Positions 10,290 to 22,144 of a DNA stretch of 49,333 nt are shown here, piece by piece. Within the stretch, counting starts at the first letter, position 1. Each line of letters opens with the position of its first letter. Source of the stretch: Glomus cerebriforme (taxonomy: Eukaryota > Glomeromycota > Glomeromycetes > Glomerales > Glomeraceae). A model generated the notes under the pieces. That model saw only the letters and a list, made by a program, of their open reading frames with translations, had not been told where the DNA came from and did not search any database. The position numbers and the translations under genes were made by a program. The stretch lies in NCBI GenBank assembly GCA_003550305.1, contig QKYT01000080.1, positions 112,651 to 161,983 of the forward strand, written 5' to 3'.

Positions 10290-12840
10290 TTATTATCTTA
10301 TAACTAATTACTTGTTTTCATTACTCTATCTTTTTTTATTACCTTCTAGCTATCCACTTAATTTCAATGCTCTGTGGCATTTTTATAGCCAATTTGCTAT
10401 GCCAACATTGGTTGTAAAATTCATATTGCAATCAGATGATGCAATTAAATTATATGACTTCATTTTAGCTTAAAATTATAAAATAATGCTAATTGAATTA
10501 TTGTAATTTACTGTACTAAAAAAATCATGTGCAAGATACATTTCCAGAACTTTTCTGTTACTTTTCCACTACTTTTGAGATTCTAATTAAAGAATTAGAT
10601 GGTTGGAAAATCAGAAGTGGCCTATATAATTACTAGGAATTGGTGTTAAACTTGCTTATAATTCTACCTTTATATCCTTATTTAATTGTCAGATTGAGGC
10701 AAAAAGTGCTGAACTTGCATATCTTTCTTGATTGCCATCTCCTAATTGTCAGGTGAGGTACAAAGTGCTGAATTTACAATTCAGACATTTTATCCTATTT
10801 GATTGCTAAGTAAGACACGAAATACCAATACTGTGTCATCCTTGCAATCTGCCTTTTATAGTCTATTTGATTGCCAAAAATAAGACATGAAGTGCTGATT
10901 TAGTTCAGGTTATACTATTTTCATGACTTTTTTTCTAACTTCTTTCCTGCTTATTGGCAATAGTATGCAAAAGTATAATTTTTTATTTCTTTTTCTATAT
11001 ATATTCTATCTTTGAGTATTACCAAAGTATACTTTATTTTTTATTCTTAAAACTTTTACATTTCTTTCTTACATAATTGATACTTTGAAATATTCTTATA
11101 TTTGATTACTTTGGACTATTATTATACTAATTACTTTTGAATACTATCACATCAATTGCTTTTGGATATTACCAATTTATCATATCGGTTACTTTTGAAT
11201 ACTACCACATCAGTACAACTGTATTAAATCCATTAATATTAAATTCAATTATATATATTTTTTATTTTGAAGATTTGGAAAATTTCTATATAATTTTATA
11301 CCTATTATTTCTATACATTGTATCATGATACTTGTGCAAAAAAATCTGGATCTAATCCTAATAAAATAAAAAAAATAACTAGACTTTTTTTTGGTTTAGC
11401 TGACCTCAATTATGAGTCTGGTTATAATGATCATATATATATATTTTCAATATTTATCTAATAGTAAAGATGATATTGCTTTTCTAGATACTTATTATTC
11501 TAAAAAGATTTTTAATAAATATATAGTTTAGGTGATAAGGAAGGGTTTTATAGTTATTTATCACCCATTTGAAGTTTATGGATTAGCTGATATTTATATT
11601 CTGGATATTGATGTGAGGCAAAAGCCTTTTTTTTCTCATTTATATTTGAAAAAAAGATTAAAAACTACCTGATTTAAAAAGTAATAATTAATAAAATATA
11701 AGATTATAATAATATTGATGTTAAAGTTTTAGCATATGTCCAGAAACATGAAAGTAGATGTTTACCAAAAGTTAGTATTAATCCTAATATATATTTATAG
11801 TTATGTAAAAAGGATTATCAATGGGAGGCATCGTATAAAAATATGAAACAAAATTATAGATGGTGCAATATTTGCTTTAATGTATCAAAAAGAACATGTC
11901 AGTATATTTTTGAAGATTTATTAAATAAAAAATTTTTATTCTGAAAACCTAAGTTCTTAGAAGGTTTACACTTACTTAAACAGATACAATGAAGAATTAG
12001 ATTTAACTTTCAAATATAGTAACAATCAACATTATCAAATTGTTTCTTTTTTTTTTTACCCACAAGGGTAGATAAATCTAGACACGCAAATTTGGCATAA
12101 TTGGAAAAAAAAGAGTGTTATGTTATAGAGAAGGAATAATCCTTATTACAATTCTTTATTGTGTTATTGATTTAGAAACTTTTATAAAATGTGCCCTGCA
12201 TGCATTTAACTTCTTTCTGATAAAAACCATTTAGGAAAAAGTATAAGTTCTTCCTTAATATGCATCAAATGTTCTCTTATAAAGAGATACTGAGGCCCTG
12301 ATTCATTTAAATAATATAAAACAGATATGGGAGAATTCTTTTCAATAACAATTCTTCAGATTTTATGTAGACTGGAAGACTATATTAGATCTGTTATTTT
12401 GTGTCATTTAAAAGGATCATTTTTTCATTCTTTAAAAGCAAGTAAAAATCGAATGGTAATACTTTTTGATAGTTATAATTCATCAACACCTATTGGATGA
12501 TTATATTTTACCAATAAGCAATAATTTGAAATATATCTGCTCAAGTTTTGTGGTATCATTAGAACTTATTCCAATTAGCCGAGTTGGAGTATCATTCATA
12601 TTGTCAACAATCTTTTGTGCAAACCATTCACATTTTTTACAGCGTTTACCAGTAGGTAAGAAAAACTCTATTGCATACTGATTTTTAAAAACCCTTAATT
12701 CAAATAATCTGGTATAATGATCAACCATCATATAGATAGTATTTTGATAATAAAAAGGCTATAGAACATCAAAAACAGTAAGTAGGTATCAATTTATTTA
12801 TAGATAGGTAATAATTTAACACAAATAGGTTGCAATATAT
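10290..12840. mobile_element. Decayed transposon, family unidentified (copy 1)
   Basis: 10,290-11,760 is clearly homologous, in the same order and orientation, to 42,440-44,000; shared blocks include ATAATGCTAATYRAATTATTGTAATTTA and ATATTTTTAATATTTATCTAATAGTAAA-like stretches. A broken coding frame is visible near 11,345-11,450 (conceptual TRLFFGLADLNYESGYNDH). The right end at ~12,840 is the inverted counterpart of the fragment at 6,573. On the minus strand 12,501-12,731 encodes a 76-residue frame with TGKRCKKCEWFAQKIVDNMN, possibly a relic of the element's protein. I cannot name the superfamily. Confidence 0.55.
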
Positions 12841-12857
12841 ATATATTGCAACCTATT
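12824..12857. repeat. Perfect 34 bp palindrome at repeat boundary
   Basis: It has two 17-base halves, AATAGGTTGCAATATAT and its exact reverse complement. The half-site GGTTGCAATATA is the terminal sequence of the repeat ending here, so the palindrome looks like two element ends abutting head to head across a TA-rich target. Confidence 0.75.
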
Positions 12858-13570
12858 CCAGTGATAATTGTCATCACTATATATTTTTAATATATTATTT
12901 GTTTTTCTATATAACCATATAATCATTATACTGTAACAATATGTCACCTGTACCCATCCACATTTGCATTTTTATTATTTATTTAACATGCTTATAATAA
13001 TCACCATTGGTGATATTTAGCGAAACCCTAAATATTATATAATAGTTATTGGTTATTGCATTAGTTAGATAAGATCATGCTAATTAATAATTAAGTATAA
13101 AATAGTATAATATAAAAAAAAGCCATTGTAAAAAATATTGGTCCAGCATGATTCTAATAGACTGATCAATAAAAATTGATAAATTATTTTTTAAACCAAA
13201 AATTTGAAAATCATAAAATAAGTGTATTTTATCTTGCTTTGCAAGTTTACTTAAAAAGGAATACTGTTTTTGATTTTACATATGAATGATTGAATTTTAA
13301 CTGATTATATTATATTCAAAAAATAAAAAAGTCAGATAAATCAAAAACAGTATTCAAAATCTACTTTTTCCTTCTTAAGTAAATTTGTAAAGCAGGCCAG
13401 AATACATTTCAGTTACTATATGCAATTTGAAAGATTATATATGTGGTAAAAAAGTTTTATTTGGAAAAATGATTTTTTTTAAAGTAACGTAATCAAATAC
13501 GGCTTTAAACATCCTAAAAAAGTTATAGTAAATTTTCTGATCTCTGTATATATAGTTGGAATTCTTACTT
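12858..13570. other. Intergenic downstream of the spectrin-like gene
   Basis: AT-rich, with no ORF. Two segments, about 13,245-13,275 and 13,340-13,385, form an imperfect inverted pair around TACTGTTTTTGATTT and AAATCAAAAACAGTA-like sequences. The segment nearest 13,571 is the probable 3' UTR of the minus-strand gene. Confidence 0.45.
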
Positions 13571-16500
13571 TTAAGTGTATTTATAAATATAGATTAATAA
13601 ACCAAGGACAAATAGAATGACTTGATAAAAGAGCATGTTATAATTGTTCAAGGCTTCATCATTATAAGCTATAGCTGTTTGTTCCCAGATGAGACGTTTT
13701 TGAGCAGCATCAACTTCATCAGGTTCACGAGATTGTAAAATTTGAAAATCATCACGAAGTCCTTTAAGTTTGTCATCAAAATTTTTCATCATATTTTCCA
13801 GCTCATCAGTGTTGACACATTTTGTTCCAACAGCTTTAACATCGGTAATTAAGGCTGCAACTTTTTGATGTAAAACCTTTAATTCTTCTTCATCAAAATT
13901 ATGTATATCAACAACTATTTGACCATTTTCAGAAATATAATCGTCAATATCTTGAGAAGTGAATTTACAAGGTTCTTGGAAAACGTCAAATTTACGTTTA
14001 TTTATATAATCATCCTTTTTAGATATCCAATCTCCTAAACGATCAGCTTCTTTTTTATATTCGTTAGCTAATTCTACAAATTTAAGAGCACGTTGATAAT
14101 TTTTTAAGGCTTCATCAGTTTCTGAAAGTAATAATACTTTTAATCTTTCATTATAAGCTATAGCTGATTGTTTTATTATTTCATTTTCTGATTCTTCATG
14201 TTTTTCATGATCGGGATAAAGAATTTTTTGAGCCATTGCATTCCAAGATTTTTCTATACGTTGATTAAGTTCGATTANACGGGCGATAAATTTCTTTTCA
14301 ACAGAACCACCACGTGGNTNTGATTCTTCAATAATTAATTCATTTTTTAACTTTACTCCATCAGCAAAAGACGATTCTGTTTCATTCGAATAATCAATAA
14401 TTTGTTTACGTTGTGTTAAAACATTATTAGCGAAATTAAAATACTCTTCTAAATAATCTTTATCTCTTTTTTCAATGTTCTCTTGTCTTTCCAATAGATG
14501 TTCAGGTAATGATACTTGAGAAGTTTCTAACAATTCATCAAAGATATCACCTGTAGGAGGTATTGTATTTTGTACATAATCTAATAAACTTTGATTTATT
14601 TTTTGTAATTCGGAAGTAACATCATGATGATTAAGTTGATTTTGATTAATAAACCAACCATCCTCTTCTTCAGAAGAAATTGGAGGTTTCCATCTACCAC
14701 GATTAATTACGAAATCATTAATTTCATCAATTAACCTATTCCAAACATTCATTGCATTACTACATTCACGTTCCCATTGTACACGTAAAGCTAAAACAGC
14801 TAATTCATTTTCACGATTTCTTAATTTTCCAAGTAATTGATCAAGAATTTTTAAAGTTTCGAAGGTAATTCCAATTGTCATAGTGTCAGCGGGAGACATA
14901 TCAGTAGCCATTTCATTACCATTTCCTACCATACCTCTAACATGAGCTCTTAAACGAGTAACATCTTCAGAGTCAAAATTTTCAACTTCTATTTCTAATT
15001 CTTCATATTCTTTTTGCCATTCATCAACTTGTTCTTGAGTAGCAGGACCTTCACCTTCTTGAAAGGGATCAACTTTAGGTACATTTAATAGAATTTCTAT
15101 ACGTTCAGTCATCCAACCACGTATACGTACAGCTTCTCTAAACCATACACGTACTTCTTCAATCCAACTCTTTACAAGATTATATTGACTAATTTGTTCA
15201 TCATAAAATTCTTTATATTTTTTATCTTCATTTTCAGAGGATAATAAATGATTATAAGAAGTTTCTAATGATTTAGTTAACTCCAAAGCATCAATCATAT
15301 GAGTATCCAACTCTTGTAAAGAAGCATNTGTTGTTGTTGTTGTATCANCTCTCCTCATTTTACNTTTTACTATGTCAAGTTGATCTCGTATAGAATTAAT
15401 ACCTTTTGCAAATTCTCTTCCTTCTTTTATAATGATAAGATCTTTATTCCTATCTTCCATAAGTTTTTTAATCTCTGCAAATTTTTTCTCTAAATCATCA
15501 ATTAATTTAATAACTTCTTCACCACGTTCTCTTTTTGCGGGATCACTTTTTAACCAAAATTCAACCCATAAAGATCTTTCAAAAGAAGTTAATTCAGATT
15601 CAATGTTGGAATAACGTTCAATATTTTCAGCGACATGATCATCATTACAAGTAAGACCGTGTACACGTTCAGGTTCTTCACTTCCATTTTCAGTATCAAC
15701 CATATAAGTTGGAGGAGAAATTAAACGTCCGTAAAAAGTTTCTAAATGACCTTTAATGGTAACTCTTAATCGATCAAATTCAGAACCAGCAGAAGTAGGA
15801 AAAGTCGGAGACGAAGGGCTTAAATACGCAGCCATTTGAACTTTGTTTTCGGCCAAAGCAACACGTATATTTTGAATGGTAAGTAGTAATTTAGAATGCT
15901 TTTGTTTTAAAGTTTTCGCAAGAGCAGAATCATCATCTAAAAGTTCACTTTTAAATTCAGTTATTTGAGATTCAACATNTTTAACATCGCCCATGACCAA
16001 ATCAGCGNCATTATGTTCAATNAGCGTTCTCCTTATTTCAGCCATTCGATTACGCATTCCTTCCATTGAAACGAGTAATTTTAATACAACAGAATATCGT
16101 TCAATAGTAGTTTGTGATAAAAGGAGGGTAATAAAATCAGTCAATTTTGTAAGTCGATTGTTAAGATTTATTAATTGTTTTGTCATTATTTCAACAACAG
16201 TTTGATCTTCATTATCAGTTGAATCTTTTATGATAATTATGATATCATTTGCTTTTTTATCAAGATCATCAATTTTATCAGATTTGATCTGTTGAGAATC
16301 CAAATAAATCGTTTCAATAATTTTTCTTTTATCATCAATTATAGATTCAAGATTTTGTTGTTCTTCGATCCATTCACGTTTATTAATAAAATCCGGTACT
16401 TCTAATTGTTTTAACCTATCTAAAGTATCTCTAATTAATTTATCAGCTTCATTAGCACCATCAAACCATCTTGCTATACGACGATCATGAGCCAAAGCTT

Positions 16501-17416
16501 GTTTGGCGGAATTAATTTTACTTTTTAATTTGGATACATCATTATTAATAATTTTATTAATATGATCGAATAAATCTTTTGGGGAACGAAATCTTTCATG
16601 CTCAAGAATATTTATAACTTCTTTAACTTTAGAATCTATTTCTTGAACTAATTCTTCAACTGCAACAACTTTAGTATACCATTCATCTAATAATGATGAT
16701 GAAAAGACAATACCAGTTACTGTAACGTCACTAGATGATTCGATAGTACTACTACCTTGAGGACTAGAATTAATTAAATTGCCGCCACCACCATCATCAT
16801 CAAGTTGTTTCTTTCTAGATTCCTCAACACCTTCTAACATTGCTTCAACTTTTTTAATTTCAACTTCAACATGTTCAACTTTTGAAGATAATTCTGTTAC
16901 CCATTTTAATTCTTGTAATTTTAATTTTCCCAATTCTATTAAAGAATTAAAATTTTTCCATAATGAATCAAAAGTGGAAAATATTTGAGTAAATGAAATA
17001 GAGTTAGTTGATGTTGAAAAAGAAGAAAGTTGATTATATTCAATTTGTTTATGACTTATTATATCAATTTCTATTTTTGATAAATTTTCTTCAGAAGAAC
17101 TAAGAATATTAATGTCAGTTATAATGGTAGTAGTTAATGGTAAAAAAGTGGAGGAAGATAAAGTTGAATTAACAATATCCGCCATCCAAGACGATAAAAC
17201 TTTAATAGTTTTTAAGTATTCTTCGAGAGGGTCGCCTAATTTATCGGTAGGTTGTTCCAAGTTTTTTTGTAAAATATTTATCGTTTCTTGAAATACCTTT
17301 TGTTTTTCAGTGAACTCTTGGTCCACAGTTACTACTTCTTCTAAGACCCCATTTTGTAATATTTCTTCGTTAGTTTCTTCTTCTGTTATCGTAGGGTTAT
17401 ATGATATTTCTTCCAT
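13571..17416 (-). CDS. Spectrin-repeat-like coiled-coil protein, possible tail anchor
   Basis: A single-exon 1281-codon frame. The product is acidic, almost entirely helical, with widely spaced Trp residues in contexts such as SWIEEVRVWFREAVRIRGWM and RQKLI-type heptads, typical of spectrin-like triple-helical repeats. No calponin-homology, EF-hand, motor or enzyme domain is visible. The last ~22 residues are strongly hydrophobic (LFYQVILFVLGLLIYIY, then KYT), which would suit a tail-anchored membrane protein with the coils in the cytoplasm. Two related blocks near the C terminus both start AIAYN; the second lacks ~11 residues found in the first. A few codons contain N. The start is the first ATG of the frame, after a 770 bp AT-rich gap. 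Family assignment is inference; a coiled-coil cytoskeletal linker without spectrin ancestry is the alternative. Confidence 0.75.
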   Translation of the reverse strand: MEEISYNPTITEEETNEEILQNGVLEEVVTVDQEFTEKQKVFQETINILQKNLEQPTDKLGDPLEEYLKTIKVLSSWMADIVNSTLSSSTFLPLTTTIITDINILSSSEENLSKIEIDIISHKQIEYNQLSSFSTSTNSISFTQIFSTFDSLWKNFNSLIELGKLKLQELKWVTELSSKVEHVEVEIKKVEAMLEGVEESRKKQLDDDGGGGNLINSSPQGSSTIESSSDVTVTGIVFSSSLLDEWYTKVVAVEELVQEIDSKVKEVINILEHERFRSPKDLFDHINKIINNDVSKLKSKINSAKQALAHDRRIARWFDGANEADKLIRDTLDRLKQLEVPDFINKREWIEEQQNLESIIDDKRKIIETIYLDSQQIKSDKIDDLDKKANDIIIIIKDSTDNEDQTVVEIMTKQLINLNNRLTKLTDFITLLLSQTTIERYSVVLKLLVSMEGMRNRMAEIRRTXIEHNXADLVMGDVKXVESQITEFKSELLDDDSALAKTLKQKHSKLLLTIQNIRVALAENKVQMAAYLSPSSPTFPTSAGSEFDRLRVTIKGHLETFYGRLISPPTYMVDTENGSEEPERVHGLTCNDDHVAENIERYSNIESELTSFERSLWVEFWLKSDPAKRERGEEVIKLIDDLEKKFAEIKKLMEDRNKDLIIIKEGREFAKGINSIRDQLDIVKXKMRRXDTTTTTXASLQELDTHMIDALELTKSLETSYNHLLSSENEDKKYKEFYDEQISQYNLVKSWIEEVRVWFREAVRIRGWMTERIEILLNVPKVDPFQEGEGPATQEQVDEWQKEYEELEIEVENFDSEDVTRLRAHVRGMVGNGNEMATDMSPADTMTIGITFETLKILDQLLGKLRNRENELAVLALRVQWERECSNAMNVWNRLIDEINDFVINRGRWKPPISSEEEDGWFINQNQLNHHDVTSELQKINQSLLDYVQNTIPPTGDIFDELLETSQVSLPEHLLERQENIEKRDKDYLEEYFNFANNVLTQRKQIIDYSNETESSFADGVKLKNELIIEESXPRGGSVEKKFIARXIELNQRIEKSWNAMAQKILYPDHEKHEESENEIIKQSAIAYNERLKVLLLSETDEALKNYQRALKFVELANEYKKEADRLGDWISKKDDYINKRKFDVFQEPCKFTSQDIDDYISENGQIVVDIHNFDEEELKVLHQKVAALITDVKAVGTKCVNTDELENMMKNFDDKLKGLRDDFQILQSREPDEVDAAQKRLIWEQTAIAYNDEALNNYNMLFYQVILFVLGLLIYIYKYT

Positions 17417-18189
17417 TTTATGTAATATGAAATGTTAAAATATTAAGTAAAAGGGTAAGCGATGAGATATATAATATCGGGGGGGGGGAAGAGACTATTT
17501 TTATTATTCCGCTTTTTTTTGGCGGCGAATATATTACTAAATTTTATTTTATGGGCGAAAACCACTCGCGAAGAATATTTAATCTTTTTTTTTAAGTACT
17601 CGGAGAATGTTTGAGAAATTTCCTATTACAAACCTGTTATATATTTTCAATAAACATATATAAAGGAATATCATGCTTATATTGTGATTATGAATCGAAT
17701 TTAGATATATTGATTTGATGTTTATATACTTTTAAAGTTTTAAATTTTAATACGTATTTTACTTTCTAGAATTGCATAAAGAATAATGAAAAACTGTAAA
17801 ACTGTTCGACTTTTCGTAAATAAAGGGGAATTCGCCAAACCGGGGGTCGTCTACGCCAGGGTTGGGAAATTTATATGTAGATAAAATTTTACACTGGCAT
17901 TATATTTAATTATTATGTATTAACGGGCTATACTTCCCAACCCTAGTCTACGCTTTAGACGACCCCAAACCGGGGAACCCTTTTATTCACGTGATATGAC
18001 ATTCAAACATCGTTGCATGAAGAAAACTTTACAATGTATAGGGAATATGCCACAGAAATAGTTTTTCTTGTTTTCAAGACACAATTATTTAATAGTTATA
18101 TTGATTCAATCAAGAATAAAAATGCAGTTATATTAAATTTTACTATATGTAAATCAGAAATATAAAGTTGCTCCAAAAATTTACTATGA
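17417..18189. other. Intergenic region, promoter side of spectrin-like gene
   Basis: It lies between the end of RAD50 and the start of the spectrin-like gene, both on the minus strand. It carries a G9 run near 17,480, GC-richer patches, and the nested hairpin/MITE at 17,841-17,975. No additional ORF is seen. Confidence 0.5.
17857..17945. mobile_element. 89 bp hAT-type MITE with 8 bp duplication
   Basis: The left end is CAGGGTTGGGAA and the right end reversed is TAGGGTTGGGAA. Exact copies of GTCTACGC flank it at 17,849-17,856 and 17,946-17,953. An 8 bp duplication plus CAGGG-type ends is the hAT signature. The host site was itself a palindrome: joining the flanks gives GGTCGTCTA-CGCTT-TAGACGACC, bordered by CCAAACCGGG on both sides, which suggests an older insertion beneath. 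Confidence 0.85.
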
Positions 18190-21100
18190 TCAAAAACGCT
18201 TAGATGGTTGAATTGTATCATTGTTATGATACAATTTAAAAATTTTGGAATGTCCATTATTGCATTTCTCCACACGATATTTAAAGTTTGACAATTCTCT
18301 CAAGCCTAGTTTTTCTGCGAATTTGTCATCGTGAGTAATGACAACTAACTGAAAGTTTGATTCATCACGACGGTTTTCTACAATACTATTATGAATATAG
18401 ATAGAATCAATTAATTAATTTAATTAGAAAAAAAAGGAGAAAAATTTTTTACCTCCGTAAGCTCTCAGATAATTTATTAATATGAATTTCATCTAGATTA
18501 GTTGTTGGCTCGTCAAGAACAAACATTCCAAAATCCTTGCTAAAACATTCTGCTAATGCCATTCGAATAATAATTGATGCCAGCATCCTTTGACCAGCGC
18601 TGCATCTTCCACGCATGTCAAGTTCCTTCCCATTTTTCATCATAACAACTCTATAATTGTATGATCTATTATTCTGTGTACTTTCCTGCTCAGAACGAAT
18701 TTCAATTTTTTCGATATCATCTCCATTATAAGCCTCCTCCCATAAGTCAAAAATCTTACAGTTGATCTCCTGCATTTTTTGCGTATGGTAATTCATTAAT
18801 GTGTTTTCTAATTCATTTATTAGCCGATCAATTTCACTTATTGCCTCTTGATCGCCATGTTTTATAGCCCATTGTTCTTTGAATCTTCCTTCAATATTTT
18901 TATATTGCGATTTAAGATCTTCTTTATCAATATTAATTGAAACCTTTATCTGCTCCATATTTCCTGTAACACTTGAAAATTCAGATGTGATTCTATTCTG
19001 ATCATTTTGTAAAAAAGTCAGTCTTTCCTTATAACTGGCTGAACCTTGATTTTCAAGCTCCTGACGAAGTTTTCCTATTTGTTCTTGAAGCTTTCCAATT
19101 TCAACTTTCAGATTTCTATATTCGAGGTTGTCTTGTATATCTCTCTCGGTCTGACGTATTTGCCCAATTTTCATATTCAATTGGTGTATTTTATCCTTCA
19201 GCTCATTAGAATAATGTCTCTTTTCCACAATATTTTGCTGTATTTCTTCAATTTGTTTTGTGCATTCATCCAATTTCTCTTTTTTACCACTACGAATGTA
19301 CGAAGTGATTTCTCGTTCGATCTTAGTAAAACTATCATTAAATAGTTGTAATTTATTTAGTTCTGACATAATATCATCTTCCGATTCAGATTTACGTTTA
19401 CGAAATTCTTGTAATTCAGTCATAACATTTTTAATTTCATTATCCACTTTCGTGATTTGATTTAATAATGGTGATATTAATTTTTCTTGACTGAGGATCT
19501 CTTTATTTAATTCCTCTATTTGTTGCTGAATGCGATTGCGATTATTAAAACAATTCTGTTTTTTGCATTTCTCCATTTCTAATGTATGTAACCGATTTCG
19601 CAAATTCATTTCTTCTTTAATTTGGGATTCACGAATATTGTTTAGCTCTTCAATATCTTTTTTCAGTGTTTTAACTTTTTCTCGCAACTCTTCTCTTTTG
19701 TTTTTAGACTCACTCGCAGATTTCATAAATGGTTCAAGAGCACTAATTTCTTTGTCAAGATCTTTTATATCAGTCTTTAGCCGAATGACTTCTTGTACTT
19801 CTTTACTTAATTCTAAAACATTAAACATATTTTCTTGAGATTGAGATAACTTGTGATCAATTTCCATTAGTTGGAATTCGAACTCATTAGCCTCCTTTTC
19901 TTGCTCTTCAATCTGCTTTTTTAATTCACAAACTTCAGCTTTTAAATGCCTGATAGCAATATAATTTGGTTGTAATTCACGAAGACGTTGACACCATTTT
20001 TTAGCATCTTCTAAATTACGCTCTTGTTTTGATCGTTCTTCAGGCAGGTTAGTCATTAATTTTTTTAGTCTCTTGATAAACTCAGACGATTTGTCTTCAC
20101 CAGCGAATGGGTGAAGACATAACGGACAATTCTTTTCTCTCTCTGCCCAATCTGAAAAGTGCTCATACATATTTGAGGTACCGTAAAATAAACTCGTCTC
20201 ACTTTGTTGATATTCTAATTGATCTTCAGCCTCCTTTAATAATGCAATATAATCTTTATCACCACATATTTCTTTTAACTTCTTAATATGCTCATGGTAC
20301 TCTTGGTTTTTTGTTTCAACATTCGATTTGATCATTTTAATTTTTGCTGTAATGTTGGATAAATCTCGGTCGGCTGATTCTTTTTGTTGTTCTAATTCTT
20401 TATTTTCACGGTTAAAACTATCCACTTGATCATTCCAATCTCTCTCAAGCGTTTCTAGATCAGGGTCTTTATTCAACAACTCTGAAAGTTTAATAGATAA
20501 TAATTCCCATGTGGTTTGAATCATTGATGTTTTTTTATGTTTCTCTGTTCGCTTATATTCCAATTTAGCTTGATTAGTCGTTAATTCCTGGAGACGAGTG
20601 AGTCTTTTATCTAATTCGGTATATTCTTTTTGTTTTGCTTCTATATTCAAAGTGATTTTATTAACCAGATCATCTTGCACAAATTTTTCGAGTTCTGACT
20701 TAACTTCCTCTAATGAAGTATTAAGTATCATTAAATCAGATTCAGAAAATAATTCAATTCGATTAATTTCTTTTTCGAATTTAGACCTTTTGACTATATT
20801 AGACTCTTTTGAATTTGTAATAGAATCTCGATTATGTTTTAATGAGCTGGACTCTGATCTTAGTTCATTGAGTTTATTTGTTAAAAATTCATCTTCACGT
20901 TGCAACTCTTCTCTTTCATTTTCTAATTTATTCTTCCTTTCCTTAATTGAAAACTGTAATAAAGATTTTAAATTTATCATATTTTCTTCAGATAACAAGT
21001 CAAAGAATTGACAATCACGGATGATCGTTTGCATTAGCTCATCTCGCTCAGCAAGTCGTTTCTCATGAGCTGCATATTCGACCTGTAAGTTAATCTTTTC

Positions 21101-22144
21101 AGAAGATAAATTATTCAGAGAATATTGTAATTTGTTAAGGTCTAACACAAGCTTTTCTTCTTGTTGATTCCAATCATCGATTATTGCTTGCTGACTGGTT
21201 AAATTACTTTCATATCCCTTCTTAAGTTCAATCAATTCTTCATCAGATTCAGGATACTCGATCATTCTATTTTGTAAATCTTTAAAAAATTTTTCCTTTT
21301 GTTCCTTGATATTAGTCAATATCTTTAGATCTGATTCTTTTTGATTTACATCTTGAATAGTTTCTAGCAATGATCCAATTTCTTGAGTAATATTATCGAT
21401 TTGATGACTATAAGTTTTTCTTTGACGAGTAAGTTCATCAACCTTTTTTTTATTTTGATCAATTCTCCTTTGTATTTTCTCAGCCCTTTCACGTTCTTTC
21501 TTCAAATGGTCGAAAACAATTTTACCTTCTTTATATGATGTAGCTAGTGCTTTCCTATCCTTTTTGACATCTGTTATAATATTAGAAAGTTTGCCAGATT
21601 CAAAAATATCATCAAATTTTTTTTTCAACACAGCCGGTTCAGATAACGGCCAAAGAGATTCATCTTGATGACAAAATATAACAAAATCGAGAATTGCAGG
21701 AGGGACACCAAGGTGCGCGGGAACTGCTGAATCTAAGTCTGCACAACGACCGGTAAGACTTGTAATAAGCCGTGATGCCGGATCCGTTATTTCCAACAAA
21801 GATTCAAGTGTTTGAAATGTTGAACCTGTTTTTTTTTGTTTCATTAACATAGACCTAGTAGCAACCACTTCTTGTCCATCTACACCCGTGAACTCAAGTT
21901 TGATTTGAGCTTTAACTTCATTTTCGCCATACAAATTTGGGTCCATTACAAAAGTCTTCCCTTTTGAGGTGCCTGGTGGACAAAGACCAGTAGTGGCATA
22001 CCTCAAAGCTTCTATTATAGTTGTTTTCCCGGAACCATTTGTACCAGTTATTAGCGTAAGAGATTGATCTAGATTCACTTCAAAACATTCTGAGGGGCCA
22101 AAACAACGAATTCCTCGAATTACAATACTATGAATCTTTGGCAT
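18190..22144 (-). CDS. RAD50: RAD50 double-strand break repair ATPase
   Basis: SMC-like subunit of the MRE11-RAD50-NBS1 complex, which tethers and processes DNA ends in the nucleus and activates checkpoint signalling. Two exons: 22144-18453 and 18385-18190, joined AG|T in frame, giving 1295 residues (the family is near 1300). Walker A GTNGSGKT lies at residues 34-41. Long coiled coils flank the zinc hook NCPLC (Cys 673 and 676). The ABC signature SAGQ is at 1182-1185 and Walker B FVLDEPTTNLD at 1208-1218. Exon 2 supplies the H-loop in QLVVITHDDKF and ends in PSKRF. The intron has GTAAAA and AATAG borders. All catalytic motifs are intact. The 5' ATG at 22142-22144 matches the usual conserved N-terminal start (MPKIHSIVIRGIRCF). 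Confidence 0.97.

Noticed and set aside
15432..16988. Plus-strand ORFs of 60-70 residues
   Set aside because: Antisense shadows of the 1281-codon spectrin-like gene, with no independent coding character.
19046..21011. Plus-strand ORFs of 66-137 residues
   Set aside because: Antisense shadows of RAD50; Leu/Ser/Phe-rich as expected from reversed Lys/Glu codons.
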